Positions 1 through 7,349 of a DNA stretch of 64,000 nt are shown piece after piece (position 1 is the first letter of the stretch; the number at the start of each line of letters is the position of its first letter). Location of the stretch: positions 62,001-126,000 of the forward strand of contig JACQZE010000008.1 in assembly GCA_016207885.1 (NCBI GenBank), given 5' to 3'. The notes below the pieces were generated by a model that did not search any database, was not told the DNA's origin, and saw only the letters and a list, made by a program, of their open reading frames with translations. Origin of the DNA: Nitrospirota bacterium. GTDB lineage: Bacteria > Nitrospirota > Thermodesulfovibrionia > UBA6902. Both the position numbers and the translations under genes were made by a program.

Positions 1-1
1 C

Positions 2-1234
2 AAATATATGATCTCTGAAAAGATGCCCGAGGATACCGCTTCAGTAAACTTTACGGCAACTTTCTTTAAAGACAGCGACGGCATGCTTAAATTCAGAACC
101 GAGAATATGAAGGATGCTTCAGACACGGCAAGGACATATACGGTCGAGATGACCTACGGCGGCGGCCTCTACAAACAGAGATACCTCTACAGGTCAGGCG
201 ATTATCTCTTCCCATTTGTCCAGTTCAATTCAAATGGGGACGAGAGTTTTGCCGACAGGACGAGAAAACCCTTCAGGGATTACCACGCCGACTGGCTCTT
301 TAACGCGGAGACTATGAAGCTGACCGACCCTCCGAAGAAGAAATCTTTTGAAGTGGAGTGCGCTTCCTGCCACTTCACAGGGTACAGCCTCACGCCGACT
401 GTCGCGGGCGACTATGTTGCCGGCGCTGTGAACGACCCCAACGGCGAAGCTGACATTGACGGCGACGGGACGCCGAACGAGCTGAATATAGGCTGCGAGG
501 TCTGCCATGGGCCCGGCTCAGAGCACGTAAAGGCCCCGAAGGCGAAAAAGGCATCAACCATTGTAAGCCCGCGCAAGCTTGCGCCTGAACGGGCTTCGGT
601 TATCTGCGAGCAGTGCCACAGCAGGCCGCAGGGGAACCTGAAGAACGACCAGCCGGTAAGCAAGGACAATAAGATGATGACTCCTGGAACGAGCAGGAAC
701 GAGTTTCTCGTCAACTTCACGAGCAGGGAAGACGCCTCGCAGAAAGATTTCTGGCCTGACGGCATCCACTCCAAGTCCCACCACCAGCAGGGTACGGACT
801 TCATTAAGTCTAAAAAGTACAGGAACGGAAACCACATCATGATATGTGTTGACTGCCATGATCCTCACGGAGTCACTGAGGTTAAACACCAGTTGAAGGC
901 AGAGGTGAGAGATGAAAACAACTCTCTCTGCACCGGCTGTCATAAGGATAAATCTGACATAAAGGCGCACACCAAAGACAAGGTGAAAGAAGAGCACAGC
1001 AACATCTACTGCATCGACTGCCATAACACAAAGACGATGGTGACAGGCGCGGGCTTTGGAAAGGGCCTTGTGCGTAAGGACGGAAAGAATTACTGGGTCA
1101 ATGACATTACGTCACATATCTTCGATGTGCCGAGGAAGGACAACGCCGGGGTTAAAGGCATAGACCCTGGAAAAGCAATGCCGGTTCCGTACACCAATGC
1201 CTGCGGCGAATGCCATGATGTAGAAGGGCTATAA
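2..1234 (+). CDS. multihaem cytochrome c, 5' end outside the window
   Basis: Predicted periplasmic multihaem electron-transfer protein. Seven CxxCH haem-attachment motifs are visible, at about residues 118 (CASCH), 163 (CEVCH), 200 (CEQCH), 280 (CVDCH), 308 (CTGCH), 335 (CIDCH) and 399 (CGECH), counted from the first ATG at position 8. The frame is open to the left edge with no stop, no signal peptide follows that ATG, and no ribosome site precedes it, so the real start, export signal and perhaps further haems lie upstream. The motif spacing and the CEVCHGPGS segment recall the cytochrome c554/octahaem family, but the exact family cannot be fixed from a fragment. It ends at a terminator shared with the convergent next gene. 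Identity as a multihaem cytochrome is secure; its electron partner is unknown. Confidence 0.9.
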   Translation, partial: KYMISEKMPEDTASVNFTATFFKDSDGMLKFRTENMKDASDTARTYTVEMTYGGGLYKQRYLYRSGDYLFPFVQFNSNGDESFADRTRKPFRDYHADWLFNAETMKLTDPPKKKSFEVECASCHFTGYSLTPTVAGDYVAGAVNDPNGEADIDGDGTPNELNIGCEVCHGPGSEHVKAPKAKKASTIVSPRKLAPERASVICEQCHSRPQGNLKNDQPVSKDNKMMTPGTSRNEFLVNFTSREDASQKDFWPDGIHSKSHHQQGTDFIKSKKYRNGNHIMICVDCHDPHGVTEVKHQLKAEVRDENNSLCTGCHKDKSDIKAHTKDKVKEEHSNIYCIDCHNTKTMVTGAGFGKGLVRKDGKNYWVNDITSHIFDVPRKDNAGVKGIDPGKAMPVPYTNACGECHDVEGL

Positions 1235-1242
1235 ACTTTTTA

Positions 1243-1279
1243 AATTCGGGAAGGGGCGGGGAAACCCGCTCCTTTTTCT
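1243..1279. terminator. bidirectional terminator between convergent genes
   Basis: A G/C-rich stem (GGGGCGGG, loop GAAA, CCCGCTCC) followed by a T-rich run lies exactly between the stops of two convergent genes, with A/T tracts on both sides. It can serve the cytochrome on the plus strand and the rhodanese/MBL gene on the minus strand. Confidence 0.7.
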
Positions 1280-1280
1280 T

Positions 1281-2414
1281 TTAAGCCTGTTCCGTCTTCT
1301 TCATGACGCAGAGGTTCTTGCCTATCTCAAGCTCTTTCTTCTTTGCTTCGTCAGGTGAAATGATGCCGAGGTTCGCCTTTCTCATCTCCTGATAGCTTTC
1401 AGGATTTTTCGGCAGGCTCTCCAGGATGTACATTATGAACTCTCTGTCATCCGTAAGGCTGAAGAGCTTGCTGTCGCGTCTTGCTTCGCCCAATGTGAGC
1501 GAGACGATATTGCTTTCGCCCTGCTCCTTGATGGAGTCAGCATGTGACGGCAGGATGATTATATCGTCGCCAAGACTTTTGAGCTTATTAAAGAGCGTAT
1601 TGTAAAGCATGCCTGCCCATTCCTCAGCCTTGCCACCAAGGTCAGGGCGCCCCATGTCAGTCTTCATTATCGTATCGCCTGTGAAAAGATATTTGCCGTT
1701 TAAGAGCAGGCTTGTTATCCCGGGAGTGTGGCCGGGCGTGTGTATCGCAAAGAAATTGTTATCACCTGATATTATCTCCATGCCGTCTGTAAGCGGCTCG
1801 AATTTAAATGTCGCTCCTTCGGCATCTATGGGATTCATGAAGAACTTCGCCCCGGCCTTTTGCGCAAGATCCCTTGCGCCTGATATATGGTCTGCGTGAA
1901 GGTGAGTGTCAATTACATGCGTGATCTTTGCGCCCAGCGAATCAGCGAAGGCGATTATCTTTTCAATATGCCTTCCCGGGTCTATGACAACTGCCTCATT
2001 GCCGGAGACTGTCATATGACACATGCAGCCTCTTGAAGTCCTGTATATCTGATAAATGACCGGCGCGTCCGATGCCTTGTGTATCTCGTAGTATTCGCTC
2101 CACGCGTCCATGCCGCCCTCAAGGTTCACGGCATTGAAGCCTTTCCCGGTAAGAAGTTCCGCCTCATAAAGCGATGAATCGCCGTGCGCGCAGACCGCGA
2201 TTATCTCCTTGTCTTTCGGAAAACGATTCAAGTGGCGGGTTTCTTCACCGACAAAATCTATCTGAGGTATATTCAGCACAGGGAAATCTTCCTTGCCCTC
2301 AATCCGCCATGCCTTGAATTCGTCTTCATTCCTGAGGTCAAAGAGAAACTCGACCTTCAGTTCATCAAGGCGCTTCTTAAGCTCAGCAGGGGATATGCTC
2401 TTCGTATCTGACAT
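1281..2414 (-). CDS. rhodanese plus metallo-beta-lactamase fold protein (persulfide dioxygenase-like)
   Basis: A 377-residue fusion. The N-terminal rhodanese domain (about 1-100) has an active-loop cysteine at C75 (VCAHGDS). It is followed by a metallo-beta-lactamase domain with HLHADH at 161-166, HTPGHTPG near 215-222, the TGDT metal-ligand aspartate at about 237, and a late PSHAD histidine. This domain resembles the ETHE1/Blh persulfide dioxygenases of sulfide oxidation, which convert glutathione persulfide to sulfite. A rhodanese would supply or consume the persulfide sulfur. Described dioxygenase-rhodanese fusions often carry the rhodanese at the C terminus, so the N-terminal order is worth noting. 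Other MBL hydrolases with rhodanese domains exist, so substrate assignment is inference. No signal peptide is seen, so it is probably cytoplasmic. Confidence 0.8.
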   Translation of the reverse strand: MSDTKSISPAELKKRLDELKVEFLFDLRNEDEFKAWRIEGKEDFPVLNIPQIDFVGEETRHLNRFPKDKEIIAVCAHGDSSLYEAELLTGKGFNAVNLEGGMDAWSEYYEIHKASDAPVIYQIYRTSRGCMCHMTVSGNEAVVIDPGRHIEKIIAFADSLGAKITHVIDTHLHADHISGARDLAQKAGAKFFMNPIDAEGATFKFEPLTDGMEIISGDNNFFAIHTPGHTPGITSLLLNGKYLFTGDTIMKTDMGRPDLGGKAEEWAGMLYNTLFNKLKSLGDDIIILPSHADSIKEQGESNIVSLTLGEARRDSKLFSLTDDREFIMYILESLPKNPESYQEMRKANLGIISPDEAKKKELEIGKNLCVMKKTEQA

Positions 2415-2516
2415 CGCATGCTCCTTTTCTCAAGTGTTAAAATTGTTGGTTTCTTTTCTTATTATATATCAGTGATGATGCGCTTGAGCTTTTCAGAATG
2501 ATGAAGTGACGCCGCC

Positions 2517-2906
2517 TTAACCAGTTGTTCCGCTGCCGATAAGAGGCAGTATCTTCTCAACCTTGAAATGCACGAGATGCTTCGGGCCTTTTGCCTTGTC
2601 CTCCTCAGGCGTGAGGCTGCCTCTCGTCATCTTTGCAATGAGCGGTGACTCTGTCTCTTCCTTTATCTTCTTCAGGTAAAGCCTGATCCCGCTGTAACCG
2701 GGCGCGCTTTCGTGAAAGAGGAACATGGCATATGGATTGGATTGAAGATTATGGTGTGTCAGCTTCTGACGCATTAAGAAGGCGATGGTGCCGTCATCAA
2801 AAACATGCGGACGGCCGTAGATGGCTGCATTTACCTTTCCATCTGAATCAGCGGTAGAAAATACTCCTGTGCCCTTTGCATTTTCAAAATAGTTCTTCAG
2901 ATCCAT
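2517..2906 (-). CDS. pyridoxamine 5'-phosphate oxidase-fold protein
   Basis: A 129-residue single-domain protein whose N-terminal strands (GVFSTADSDGKVNAAIYGRP) and HNLQSNPYAMFLFHE segment match the split-barrel flavin/haem-binding fold of the pyridoxamine phosphate oxidase superfamily. Members bind FMN, F420 or haem, and the true ligand cannot be read here. Its start codon abuts the stop of the upstream alkD-like gene without a gap, which implies co-transcription from the alkD side. A short lysine-rich C-terminal part replaces the longer tail of true PdxH, so a role in vitamin B6 synthesis is unlikely. Confidence 0.7.
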   Translation of the reverse strand: MDLKNYFENAKGTGVFSTADSDGKVNAAIYGRPHVFDDGTIAFLMRQKLTHHNLQSNPYAMFLFHESAPGYSGIRLYLKKIKEETESPLIAKMTRGSLTPEEDKAKGPKHLVHFKVEKILPLIGSGTTG

Positions 2907-3620
2907 TTATATCACTCCTTTTAAGTATTTCATTCTTCTTTCTTCAGGCATTTTTTCTATTGCGTACCTGAGCATGGTGCGCGGCATTATCTTCAGATGG
3001 CTCTTGAGAAATCTTTCCGCGGCCTTTGTATCTCTCTTCCATATCTCACGCAGCATCCAGCCTGTCGCCTTATGTATCAGGTCTTCTTTATCCTGAAGAA
3101 GGAGTTCTGCCAGCTTCAGCGAGTCATCAAAATCATTCTCCCTGATGAAATAAAATGTTGCCATGACAGCGATCCTCCGCTTCCACAGGCTCTTTGATCT
3201 TGCAAGGTCATAGAGTATCTTTCTGTCGCGGTCATACAAATGACTGCCGATTATATTCGGTGAAGAAAGGTCTATCAGATCCCAGTTGTTTATATGCTTC
3301 GAATTTTTCAGGTAAAGCTTGAAGATATTTTCCCTGACCGCCTCATCTGATATTTTGTATAACGCTACAAGAGAGAGCAGGGCGAATAACCGCTCTTCGT
3401 GAAATTCTGATGACAGGAGTTTTACGCAATCATCGATCGTTATCCCGCGATGCTTATTTACCATTTTCCGAATCACCGGCACTCGCAACCCGAGGAATTT
3501 ATCGCCTTCCGCGTATTCACCCTTGCCGGTCTTAAAATATCTCTGCGAATGCTCAGCGATGATCTTATCCCCGCAACAGCGTAATTCCTGCTGTATCTTT
3601 TTGACTGTCTCTGCGCTCAT
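2907..3620 (-). CDS. AlkD-like DNA alkylation repair enzyme
   Basis: A 237-residue all-helical HEAT-like repeat protein of the AlkD family of DNA glycosylases, which remove alkylated purines without base flipping. The characteristic segment NNWDLIDLSSPNIIG lies around residues 111-125, with W113 and an aspartate in the region where the catalytic tryptophan/aspartate of AlkD occur. The C terminus (RTMLRYAIEKMPEERR) also matches the family. It heads a two-gene unit with the downstream flavin-fold gene. Its start codon is the first base triplet of a 54-bp sequence that is repeated beyond the adjacent TA module, so its leader region exists twice. Confidence 0.8.
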   Translation of the reverse strand: MSAETVKKIQQELRCCGDKIIAEHSQRYFKTGKGEYAEGDKFLGLRVPVIRKMVNKHRGITIDDCVKLLSSEFHEERLFALLSLVALYKISDEAVRENIFKLYLKNSKHINNWDLIDLSSPNIIGSHLYDRDRKILYDLARSKSLWKRRIAVMATFYFIRENDFDDSLKLAELLLQDKEDLIHKATGWMLREIWKRDTKAAERFLKSHLKIMPRTMLRYAIEKMPEERRMKYLKGVI

Positions 3621-3671
3621 GGTTATCTCTTTGATGGCTGTGTTCTTAGCGGTCTTGAGGGATTATAACAT
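3618..3671. repeat. alkD start-region repeat, copy 1
   Basis: This 54-bp sequence begins with the alkD start codon (complement) and runs through its leader. It recurs at 4227-4280 in the same orientation with only two mismatches. The pair brackets the DUF433/DUF5615 module. Confidence 0.9.
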
Positions 3672-3695
3672 GGGGTAATATCTGATTTTTTGTTC

Positions 3696-3725
3696 TTGCT
3701 AAATAAATCTTTTGTTTGATATGAT
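3696..3725 (+). promoter_or_regulatory. putative promoter of the DUF433/DUF5615 module
   Basis: TTGCTA, an 18-bp spacer and TATGAT resemble a sigma-70 promoter. The -10 box ends five bases before the ATG at 3731 and no Shine-Dalgarno sequence is present, so the transcript may be leaderless. Read by eye only. Confidence 0.4.
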
Positions 3726-3730
3726 TAAGC

Positions 3731-3949
3731 ATGCTCGACAGAATAACTATAAATCCTGATATTTGCGAAGGCAAGCCTGTCATCAGAAATCTCCGCATCA
3801 CTGTAGATTTTATCCTGAAACTCTTGGGCGATGCTTATGATGCTGATGAAATCGTCAAGAACTATCCGGAGCTTGAGAAGGAAGACGTATATCAAGCCGC
3901 AAAATACGGGGCATGGTTAGCCAGCGAGAAGACTATTGCCATTGCATGA
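3731..3949 (+). CDS. DUF433 antitoxin
   Basis: A 72-residue protein matching the DUF433 family (PDICEGKPVIRNLRITV near the N terminus and a DEIVKNYPELEKEDVYQAA helix-turn-helix-like part). Members are small DNA-binding proteins usually paired with a DUF5615 PIN-like partner and regarded as antitoxins. The stop overlaps the ATG of the downstream gene (ATGA), implying translational coupling. No Shine-Dalgarno is seen before the ATG. The pair sits between two copies of the alkD leader repeat. Confidence 0.8.
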   Translation: MLDRITINPDICEGKPVIRNLRITVDFILKLLGDAYDADEIVKNYPELEKEDVYQAAKYGAWLASEKTIAIA

Positions 3950-4290
3950 AAATTTTGGCTGACCTGCATATCTCGCCCGAAACAGTTTTTTTCCTCAAAA
4001 GCCTTGGCCACGATACAGTCCGCGTAAATGAAATAATGCCGCCGACTTCCTCTGACAAAGAAATCGTTCAAGCTGCCATAACCAACAATAGAGTAGTTCT
4101 CACACAGGATCTGGATTTTTCAGAGATAATTGCTCTCTCCGGCAAAACCAAGCCTTCGCTCATTTCATTGAGGTTGTCTTCTTCACGCATCGAACATGTG
4201 AATTCTGTTTTGGATAAAATATTGCCCATGGTTATCTCTTTTATGGCTGTGTTCTTAGCGGTCTTGAGGAATTATAACATTAGGGGGTGA
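3946..4290 (+). CDS. DUF5615 PIN-like toxin with a replaced C terminus
   Basis: The start is placed at the ATG overlapping the antitoxin stop, giving MKILADLHIS, the typical DUF5615 beginning. About 114 residues. The PIN-like pattern is visible: an acidic residue in LADLHI, then RVVLTQDLDFSEI with the second acidic cluster. Members are presumed RNases. From about residue 94 onward the protein is encoded by the second copy of the alkD leader repeat (4227-4280), so its last roughly 20 residues (MVISFMAVFLAV and on) are hydrophobic and unlike the usual DUF5615 tail. This looks like a fusion at a short CATGGTT match, and may have inactivated the toxin or altered its stability. Confidence 0.75.
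   Translation: MKILADLHISPETVFFLKSLGHDTVRVNEIMPPTSSDKEIVQAAITNNRVVLTQDLDFSEIIALSGKTKPSLISLRLSSSRIEHVNSVLDKILPMVISFMAVFLAVLRNYNIRG
4227..4280. repeat. alkD start-region repeat, copy 2
   Basis: Second copy of the 54-bp alkD leader sequence, two mismatches from the copy at 3618-3671. It supplies the 3' end of the DUF5615 toxin frame up to about ten bases before its stop. Confidence 0.9.
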
Positions 4291-4315
4291 GTTTGGAGTT
4301 TTTGCATTTTTAATA

Positions 4316-4588
4316 CTACATAACAATTTTATGACCACATACATTACACTTATAATCTATAAATTCTCCAAGATTAAATTTCGGTGAGAAATTTTCAGTA
4401 TTTGTTCCAAAATATATTCTATTAGTATTTGTTGAGTCACATGGAACAGAATAATGAGTACACGCTGCAGAGGATGATCTAATATCAGTAAAACCTTTAA
4501 ACATTTCAGAGTCTTTAGGTGGCTGCGATGGTGATTTATCTTCTACATATGTTCCATTACACCCATTATTTCTACACTTTGTGTCCAT
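4316..4588 (-). CDS. small hypothetical protein with a zinc-ribbon-like cysteine pattern
   Basis: A 90-residue protein with no family I recognise. An N-terminal CRNNGC pair and a C-terminal CNVCGH pair could together bind one zinc; between them lies a Ser/Thr/Asn-rich low-complexity stretch with two more cysteines. Its start overlaps the 3' end of the upstream gene by 17 bp, so the two are co-translated. Base composition is more A/T-rich than the housekeeping genes around it, consistent with acquired DNA. Function unknown. Confidence 0.5.
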   Translation of the reverse strand: MDTKCRNNGCNGTYVEDKSPSQPPKDSEMFKGFTDIRSSSAACTHYSVPCDSTNTNRIYFGTNTENFSPKFNLGEFIDYKCNVCGHKIVM

Positions 4589-5549
4589 AACTTCCTCCTT
4601 TCATTAGAAAAACTTCAAAGTCTTCATCAATATAATATTTGCCTTGTTTGATTTTGATATCAGGTTTATTCCATTTTTCTTTTGACCAATTAATATGAGC
4701 TATGAATCTTAAAGGGTCAGAATTCTCAGCATTTATTATGAAATGTATTTTTATCATTCCTTCTTCATAATGCTTTGAGGGCACTCCTCTTTCTTCTGGG
4801 TTCATTATCCAAACATTCCAGAATATGTCATCTTCAATTTGATTTTCCGCTATCCAACTCATTAATGTATCATCCGGCAAGAATCCATAAAATCTTTTAT
4901 TAACATTGTACACAGCTTCCTTTGTTTCATTAATGGCAAAGAAAATATCTAAGAAGTAAAATGATTTTGGAATAATATCAACCGGACTGTAATCTGGTAA
5001 ATTATTTATTTCTCCAGACCATTTAACTTTTGAAGGGTGGTAGTATCTAGTGGGAGAAACCTCTCCGCTTCCATCTTCTGTTAAAAACTCGATTTTCTCT
5101 ATCATAGCCTGCGCTTTCTTGGCAGTAGCATTGCCCTTATTATAAACATATAATCTTACGCTAAGGCCTGGCTTGAATAATGATAGTTCTTTGCCTTTAT
5201 AAAGTTTAACTCCACGGTATGGATTAAACTTTAACTCATGAGTGTAAGGATAGCCTTTGTTTTCTTTATAAAAGAGTTTTAACTTAGGTTTTATCCAGAA
5301 CTCTTTCGCACTAAATAAAAGAGCAATAAATGCAGTAATCGCGGTAAAAATCCCTCCAACAGCTCCAATTAATGAGGCATATTTATTAAGTATATCTAAA
5401 TAAGTATTTTCTGATTCAAGCTCATCTATTTCCTTAGTAAGTGCTGTAGGTTCAGATGTATTAGGTGAAAGTGTTGTGATTTTAGATTCAACGGTATGAA
5501 CAGAAAATACAAAAATGATTACTAAAATAAACGTTGTAATATTTTTCAT
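4572..5549 (-). CDS. membrane-anchored hypothetical protein
   Basis: About 325 residues, family not recognised. The start chosen is the second ATG: GAGGAG lies eight bases before it and only two bases before the first ATG. A hydrophobic N-terminal signal (NITTFILVIIFVFSV) is followed by a short coiled linker and a clear transmembrane segment at about 60-85 (IGAVGGIFTAITAFIALLF). The rest, about 240 residues, is hydrophilic and beta-rich in appearance (KPGLSVRLYVYNKGNATAKK, a possible Ig-like fold). A/T-rich codon use differs from its neighbours. It is co-translated with the downstream zinc-ribbon-like gene; the pair lies in the TA island and could be another acquired module, but no function can be assigned. 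Confidence 0.6.
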   Translation of the reverse strand: MKNITTFILVIIFVFSVHTVESKITTLSPNTSEPTALTKEIDELESENTYLDILNKYASLIGAVGGIFTAITAFIALLFSAKEFWIKPKLKLFYKENKGYPYTHELKFNPYRGVKLYKGKELSLFKPGLSVRLYVYNKGNATAKKAQAMIEKIEFLTEDGSGEVSPTRYYHPSKVKWSGEINNLPDYSPVDIIPKSFYFLDIFFAINETKEAVYNVNKRFYGFLPDDTLMSWIAENQIEDDIFWNVWIMNPEERGVPSKHYEEGMIKIHFIINAENSDPLRFIAHINWSKEKWNKPDIKIKQGKYYIDEDFEVFLMKGGSYGHKV

Positions 5550-5680
5550 ATGCATTTCTCCTCAATTAACACAAACGCAATATTTGCTTTTGTCTCACAT
5601 CAAAACCGACTAATGATAATACTTATATCTGTCAAAGACAAGCATTTTTTTACTTTTGCATTTTTTTACTTTTAGGAACT

Positions 5681-5712
5681 TTGTGAGAGTTATAAGACTC
5701 CTGTGATACAAT
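5681..5712 (+). promoter_or_regulatory. putative original promoter of the DUF4149 gene
   Basis: TGATACAAT is an extended -10 type sequence, with a weak TTGTGA upstream. It ends eight bases before the start codon of a truncated copy of the DUF4149 gene at 5721. The intact gene now lies 1.9 kb downstream at 7611. By eye only. Confidence 0.35.
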
Positions 5713-5810
5713 AACTTCAAATGTCCAAATTAGGAATAAGCATATACAACATACTACTTGCTCTGTGGGTAAGGAGAGATTGCGATTGCGGATGGGAAGG
5801 GGTAAAATAA
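5713..5810 (+). pseudogene. truncated 5' copy A of the DUF4149 gene plus module promoter
   Basis: From AACTTCAAATG onward this repeats the start of the intact gene at 7611. The fragment reads MSKLGISIYNILLALWV and then runs into unrelated sequence, stopping at 5808-5810 after 29 codons. Differences from the intact gene in the 17 shared codons are mostly synonymous. Its distal half carries a promoter (TTGCGA at 5780, 17-bp spacer, TAAAAT at 5803) for the TA pair that follows. Confidence 0.8.
5780..5808 (+). promoter_or_regulatory. promoter of the first addiction module
   Basis: TTGCGA, a 17-bp spacer and TAAAAT upstream of the antitoxin at 5831. The same arrangement recurs at 6420-6448 in copy B, which supports it as a real, co-duplicated promoter. 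Confidence 0.55.
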
Positions 5811-5830
5811 GGCATTAAAAGGAGGGCGTT

Positions 5831-6052
5831 ATGGGAACTATCAGTAAAGAGCTTTCAGCGAAGATTAAATCTTTGCCGGACAATGAGAAGATTGAACTGG
5901 TGGATTCTATCCTGATGCAGCTCGATAAGCCAGACCCTGAAATTGACCGCATCTGGGCTGAAGAAGCTAAAAAAAGATGGGAAGCGTATAAGGCTGGTAA
6001 AGTAGAAACTGTTTCTTACGAACAGGTAATGAAAAAACATAGCGCCAGATGA
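5831..6052 (+). CDS. addiction module antitoxin (TIGR02574-like)
   Basis: A 73-residue acidic protein of the 'addiction module component' family, recognised by LPDNEKIELVDSILMQLDKP near residues 15-34 and by RWEAYKAGKVETVSYEQVM near the C terminus, the segment that normally wraps the toxin. A strong AAAGGAGGG site precedes the ATG. Its stop overlaps the start of the RelE/ParE-like toxin by four bases (ATGA). A truncated second copy of this gene lies at 6996-7148. Confidence 0.85.
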   Translation: MGTISKELSAKIKSLPDNEKIELVDSILMQLDKPDPEIDRIWAEEAKKRWEAYKAGKVETVSYEQVMKKHSAR

Positions 6053-6357
6053 AGGTTCGTTTCTTAAAACCTGCACAATCTGAAGTTGATGATGCAGTCG
6101 CATGGTATGATTCTCAGTCACGCAATCTCGGTACACAATTTTTGGATGATCTTGACCGCGCAGTCAGAAGAATTGTGGCGTATCCCCTATCAAACATAAA
6201 AATCGAAGAAGATATTCGGCGCTGTCTTTTATCAAGATTCCTATATGGCATAATCTACGGCATTGATTCTGAAACTGTTGTGGTTATCGCAGTTGCCCAT
6301 CTGCACAGAGAGCCGAGATATTGGATTGACAGACTGCTTGATTCTAAGATCAAATGA
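6049..6357 (+). CDS. RelE/ParE-superfamily toxin
   Basis: A 102-residue basic protein with the ParE/RelE fold signature: KPAQSEVDDAVAWYDSQS at the N terminus, FLDDLDRAVRRIVAYP in the helices and IRRCLLSRFLYGIIYGI with VVVIAVAHLHREPRYW at the C-terminal strands. Such toxins act on gyrase (ParE) or on ribosome-bound mRNA (RelE); which one cannot be told. Translationally coupled to the antitoxin. Its stop codon lies three bases before the next truncated copy of the DUF4149 start region. Confidence 0.85.
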   Translation: MKVRFLKPAQSEVDDAVAWYDSQSRNLGTQFLDDLDRAVRRIVAYPLSNIKIEEDIRRCLLSRFLYGIIYGIDSETVVVIAVAHLHREPRYWIDRLLDSKIK

Positions 6358-6359
6358 AA

Positions 6360-6450
6360 ATGTCCAGATTAAAAATACGCAGATACAACATACTGCTTGC
6401 TTTGTGGGTAAGGAGAAGATTGCCATTGCGAAGGGGAAGGGGTAAAATAA
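6360..6450 (+). pseudogene. truncated 5' copy B of the DUF4149 gene plus module promoter
   Basis: Starts at ATGTCCAGATTAAAA and follows the DUF4149 gene start to GTGGGT, then matches copy A through the promoter-like TTGCCA, 17-bp spacer, TAAAAT (6420-6448). The frame reads on to a stop at 6478-6480 without resembling the real protein. It abuts the stop of the toxin ending at 6357. Confidence 0.8.
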
Positions 6451-6495
6451 AGCAATTATACGATTCCATGATGTTCCTATGAGCGAAGGAGAGAA

Positions 6496-6792
6496 ATGCT
6501 TACAAGAGAAGCCGTTAATGAAACTCTGAGAAAAAACAAACAAGACATTCAGTTGCAATTTCATGTTGTGCAGCTCGGGCTTTTCGGTTCATATCGGAGA
6601 GATGAGCAAAATGCCGGCAGCGACATTGACATCCTTGTTGAATTTGCAAGAGGGCATAAAGACCTTTTCAATTATCTTCATCTCAAAAACTACCTTGAGG
6701 AGATTTTAGGGACGAATGTTGATCTTGTTATGAAAGAAGCTGTCAAGCCGAAATTGAAGAATGCAATATTGGGGCAAGTCAGCTATGTCTGA
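6496..6792 (+). CDS. mntA: MntA-like nucleotidyltransferase antitoxin
   Basis: A 98-residue minimal nucleotidyltransferase with GLFGSYRRDEQNAGSDIDIL, the GS-x(n)-DxD motif of polymerase-beta-type enzymes, at about residues 30-50. Family knowledge: MntA neutralises the HEPN toxin HepT by AMPylating a tyrosine near its active site. A GAAGGAGAG ribosome site lies upstream. The downstream hepT overlaps its 3' end but is internally deleted, so this antitoxin has probably lost its partner. Confidence 0.8.
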   Translation: MLTREAVNETLRKNKQDIQLQFHVVQLGLFGSYRRDEQNAGSDIDILVEFARGHKDLFNYLHLKNYLEEILGTNVDLVMKEAVKPKLKNAILGQVSYV

Positions 6793-7003
6793 TGTGAAGC
6801 GCGATTATACTCTTTTTATTGATGACATCATTGAGGCGATTGAAAAAGTTGAGAGATAAGCCGGATTTAGAAATGTTCTTATACATGAATATTTTGGTAT
6901 AGAGATAGAATCGGTCTGGGATACTGTGCAGAAAAATATATCTGTGCTGAAAAAACATATTCTGGATATGAAGGCGGATTATGAGCTGGCAACAGAAGAT
7001 TGA
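6785..7003 (+). pseudogene. hepT: HepT (HEPN, DUF86) toxin with internal deletion
   Basis: The start (MSDVKRDYTLFIDDIIEAIE) overlaps mntA as in intact operons, but a TAA stop occurs after 24 codons at 6857-6859. The same frame then resumes with AGFRNVLIHEYFGIEIES, the HEPN C-terminal half including the RxxxxHxY motif (RNVLIHEY). About 60 residues between the two halves are missing, which suggests one deletion whose junction created the stop. The 3' end runs into the truncated antitoxin copy at 6996. Confidence 0.8.
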
Positions 7004-7148
7004 GTTGGTGGATTCTATCCTGATGCAGCTCGATAAGCCAGACCCTGTAATTGACTGCAAATGGGCTGAAGAAGCAAAAAAAAGATGGGATGCGTATAAG
7101 GCGGGTAAAGTAGAAACTGTATCTTACGAAGAAGTAATGAGGAGGTAA
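6996..7148 (+). pseudogene. N-terminally truncated copy of the addiction module antitoxin
   Basis: Repeats codons 19 onward of the antitoxin at 5831-6052 (KIELVDSILMQLDKPDP and RWDAYKAGKVETVSYEEVM) with mostly conservative changes, but lacks the N terminus and a start. It ends in AGGAGGTAA, so its stop lies inside the ribosome-binding site of the next antitoxin at 7152. It is evidence that a second copy of this module was inserted here and later overwritten. Confidence 0.8.
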
Positions 7149-7151
7149 AAA

Positions 7152-7349
7152 ATGATAGAAGTAAAAGTGCCGATATCATCTGATGAGATTATTGAAGCTG
7201 TAAAAAAGATGAAAAAACATGAAAGAGAATCTTTCATAGAAGACTTACTTGCCGTGACCTCTCCTGATTATCTTAAAAGCGTCAAGGAGGCACGGGTTGA
7301 CTACAAAGCTGGCAAGACTAAATCGCATAAAGAGATCTTCGGAGAATGA
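7152..7349 (+). CDS. RelB-like antitoxin
   Basis: A 65-residue protein with an N-terminal strand-helix (VPISSDEIIEAVKKM) and a C-terminal ARVDYKAGKTKSHKEIFGE tail of a type frequent in small RelB-like antitoxins. AGGAGG lies six bases before the ATG. It overlaps the toxin start by four bases. The family match is by pattern, but the pairing with a RelE toxin makes the role convincing. Confidence 0.75.
   Translation: MIEVKVPISSDEIIEAVKKMKKHERESFIEDLLAVTSPDYLKSVKEARVDYKAGKTKSHKEIFGE

Noticed and set aside
4294-5666. TTTTTGCATTTTT sequence on both sides of the two unknown genes as another flanking repeat
   Set aside because: Low-complexity A/T sequence of about 13 bp, tandem at 5641-5670, not a copy of any gene end.
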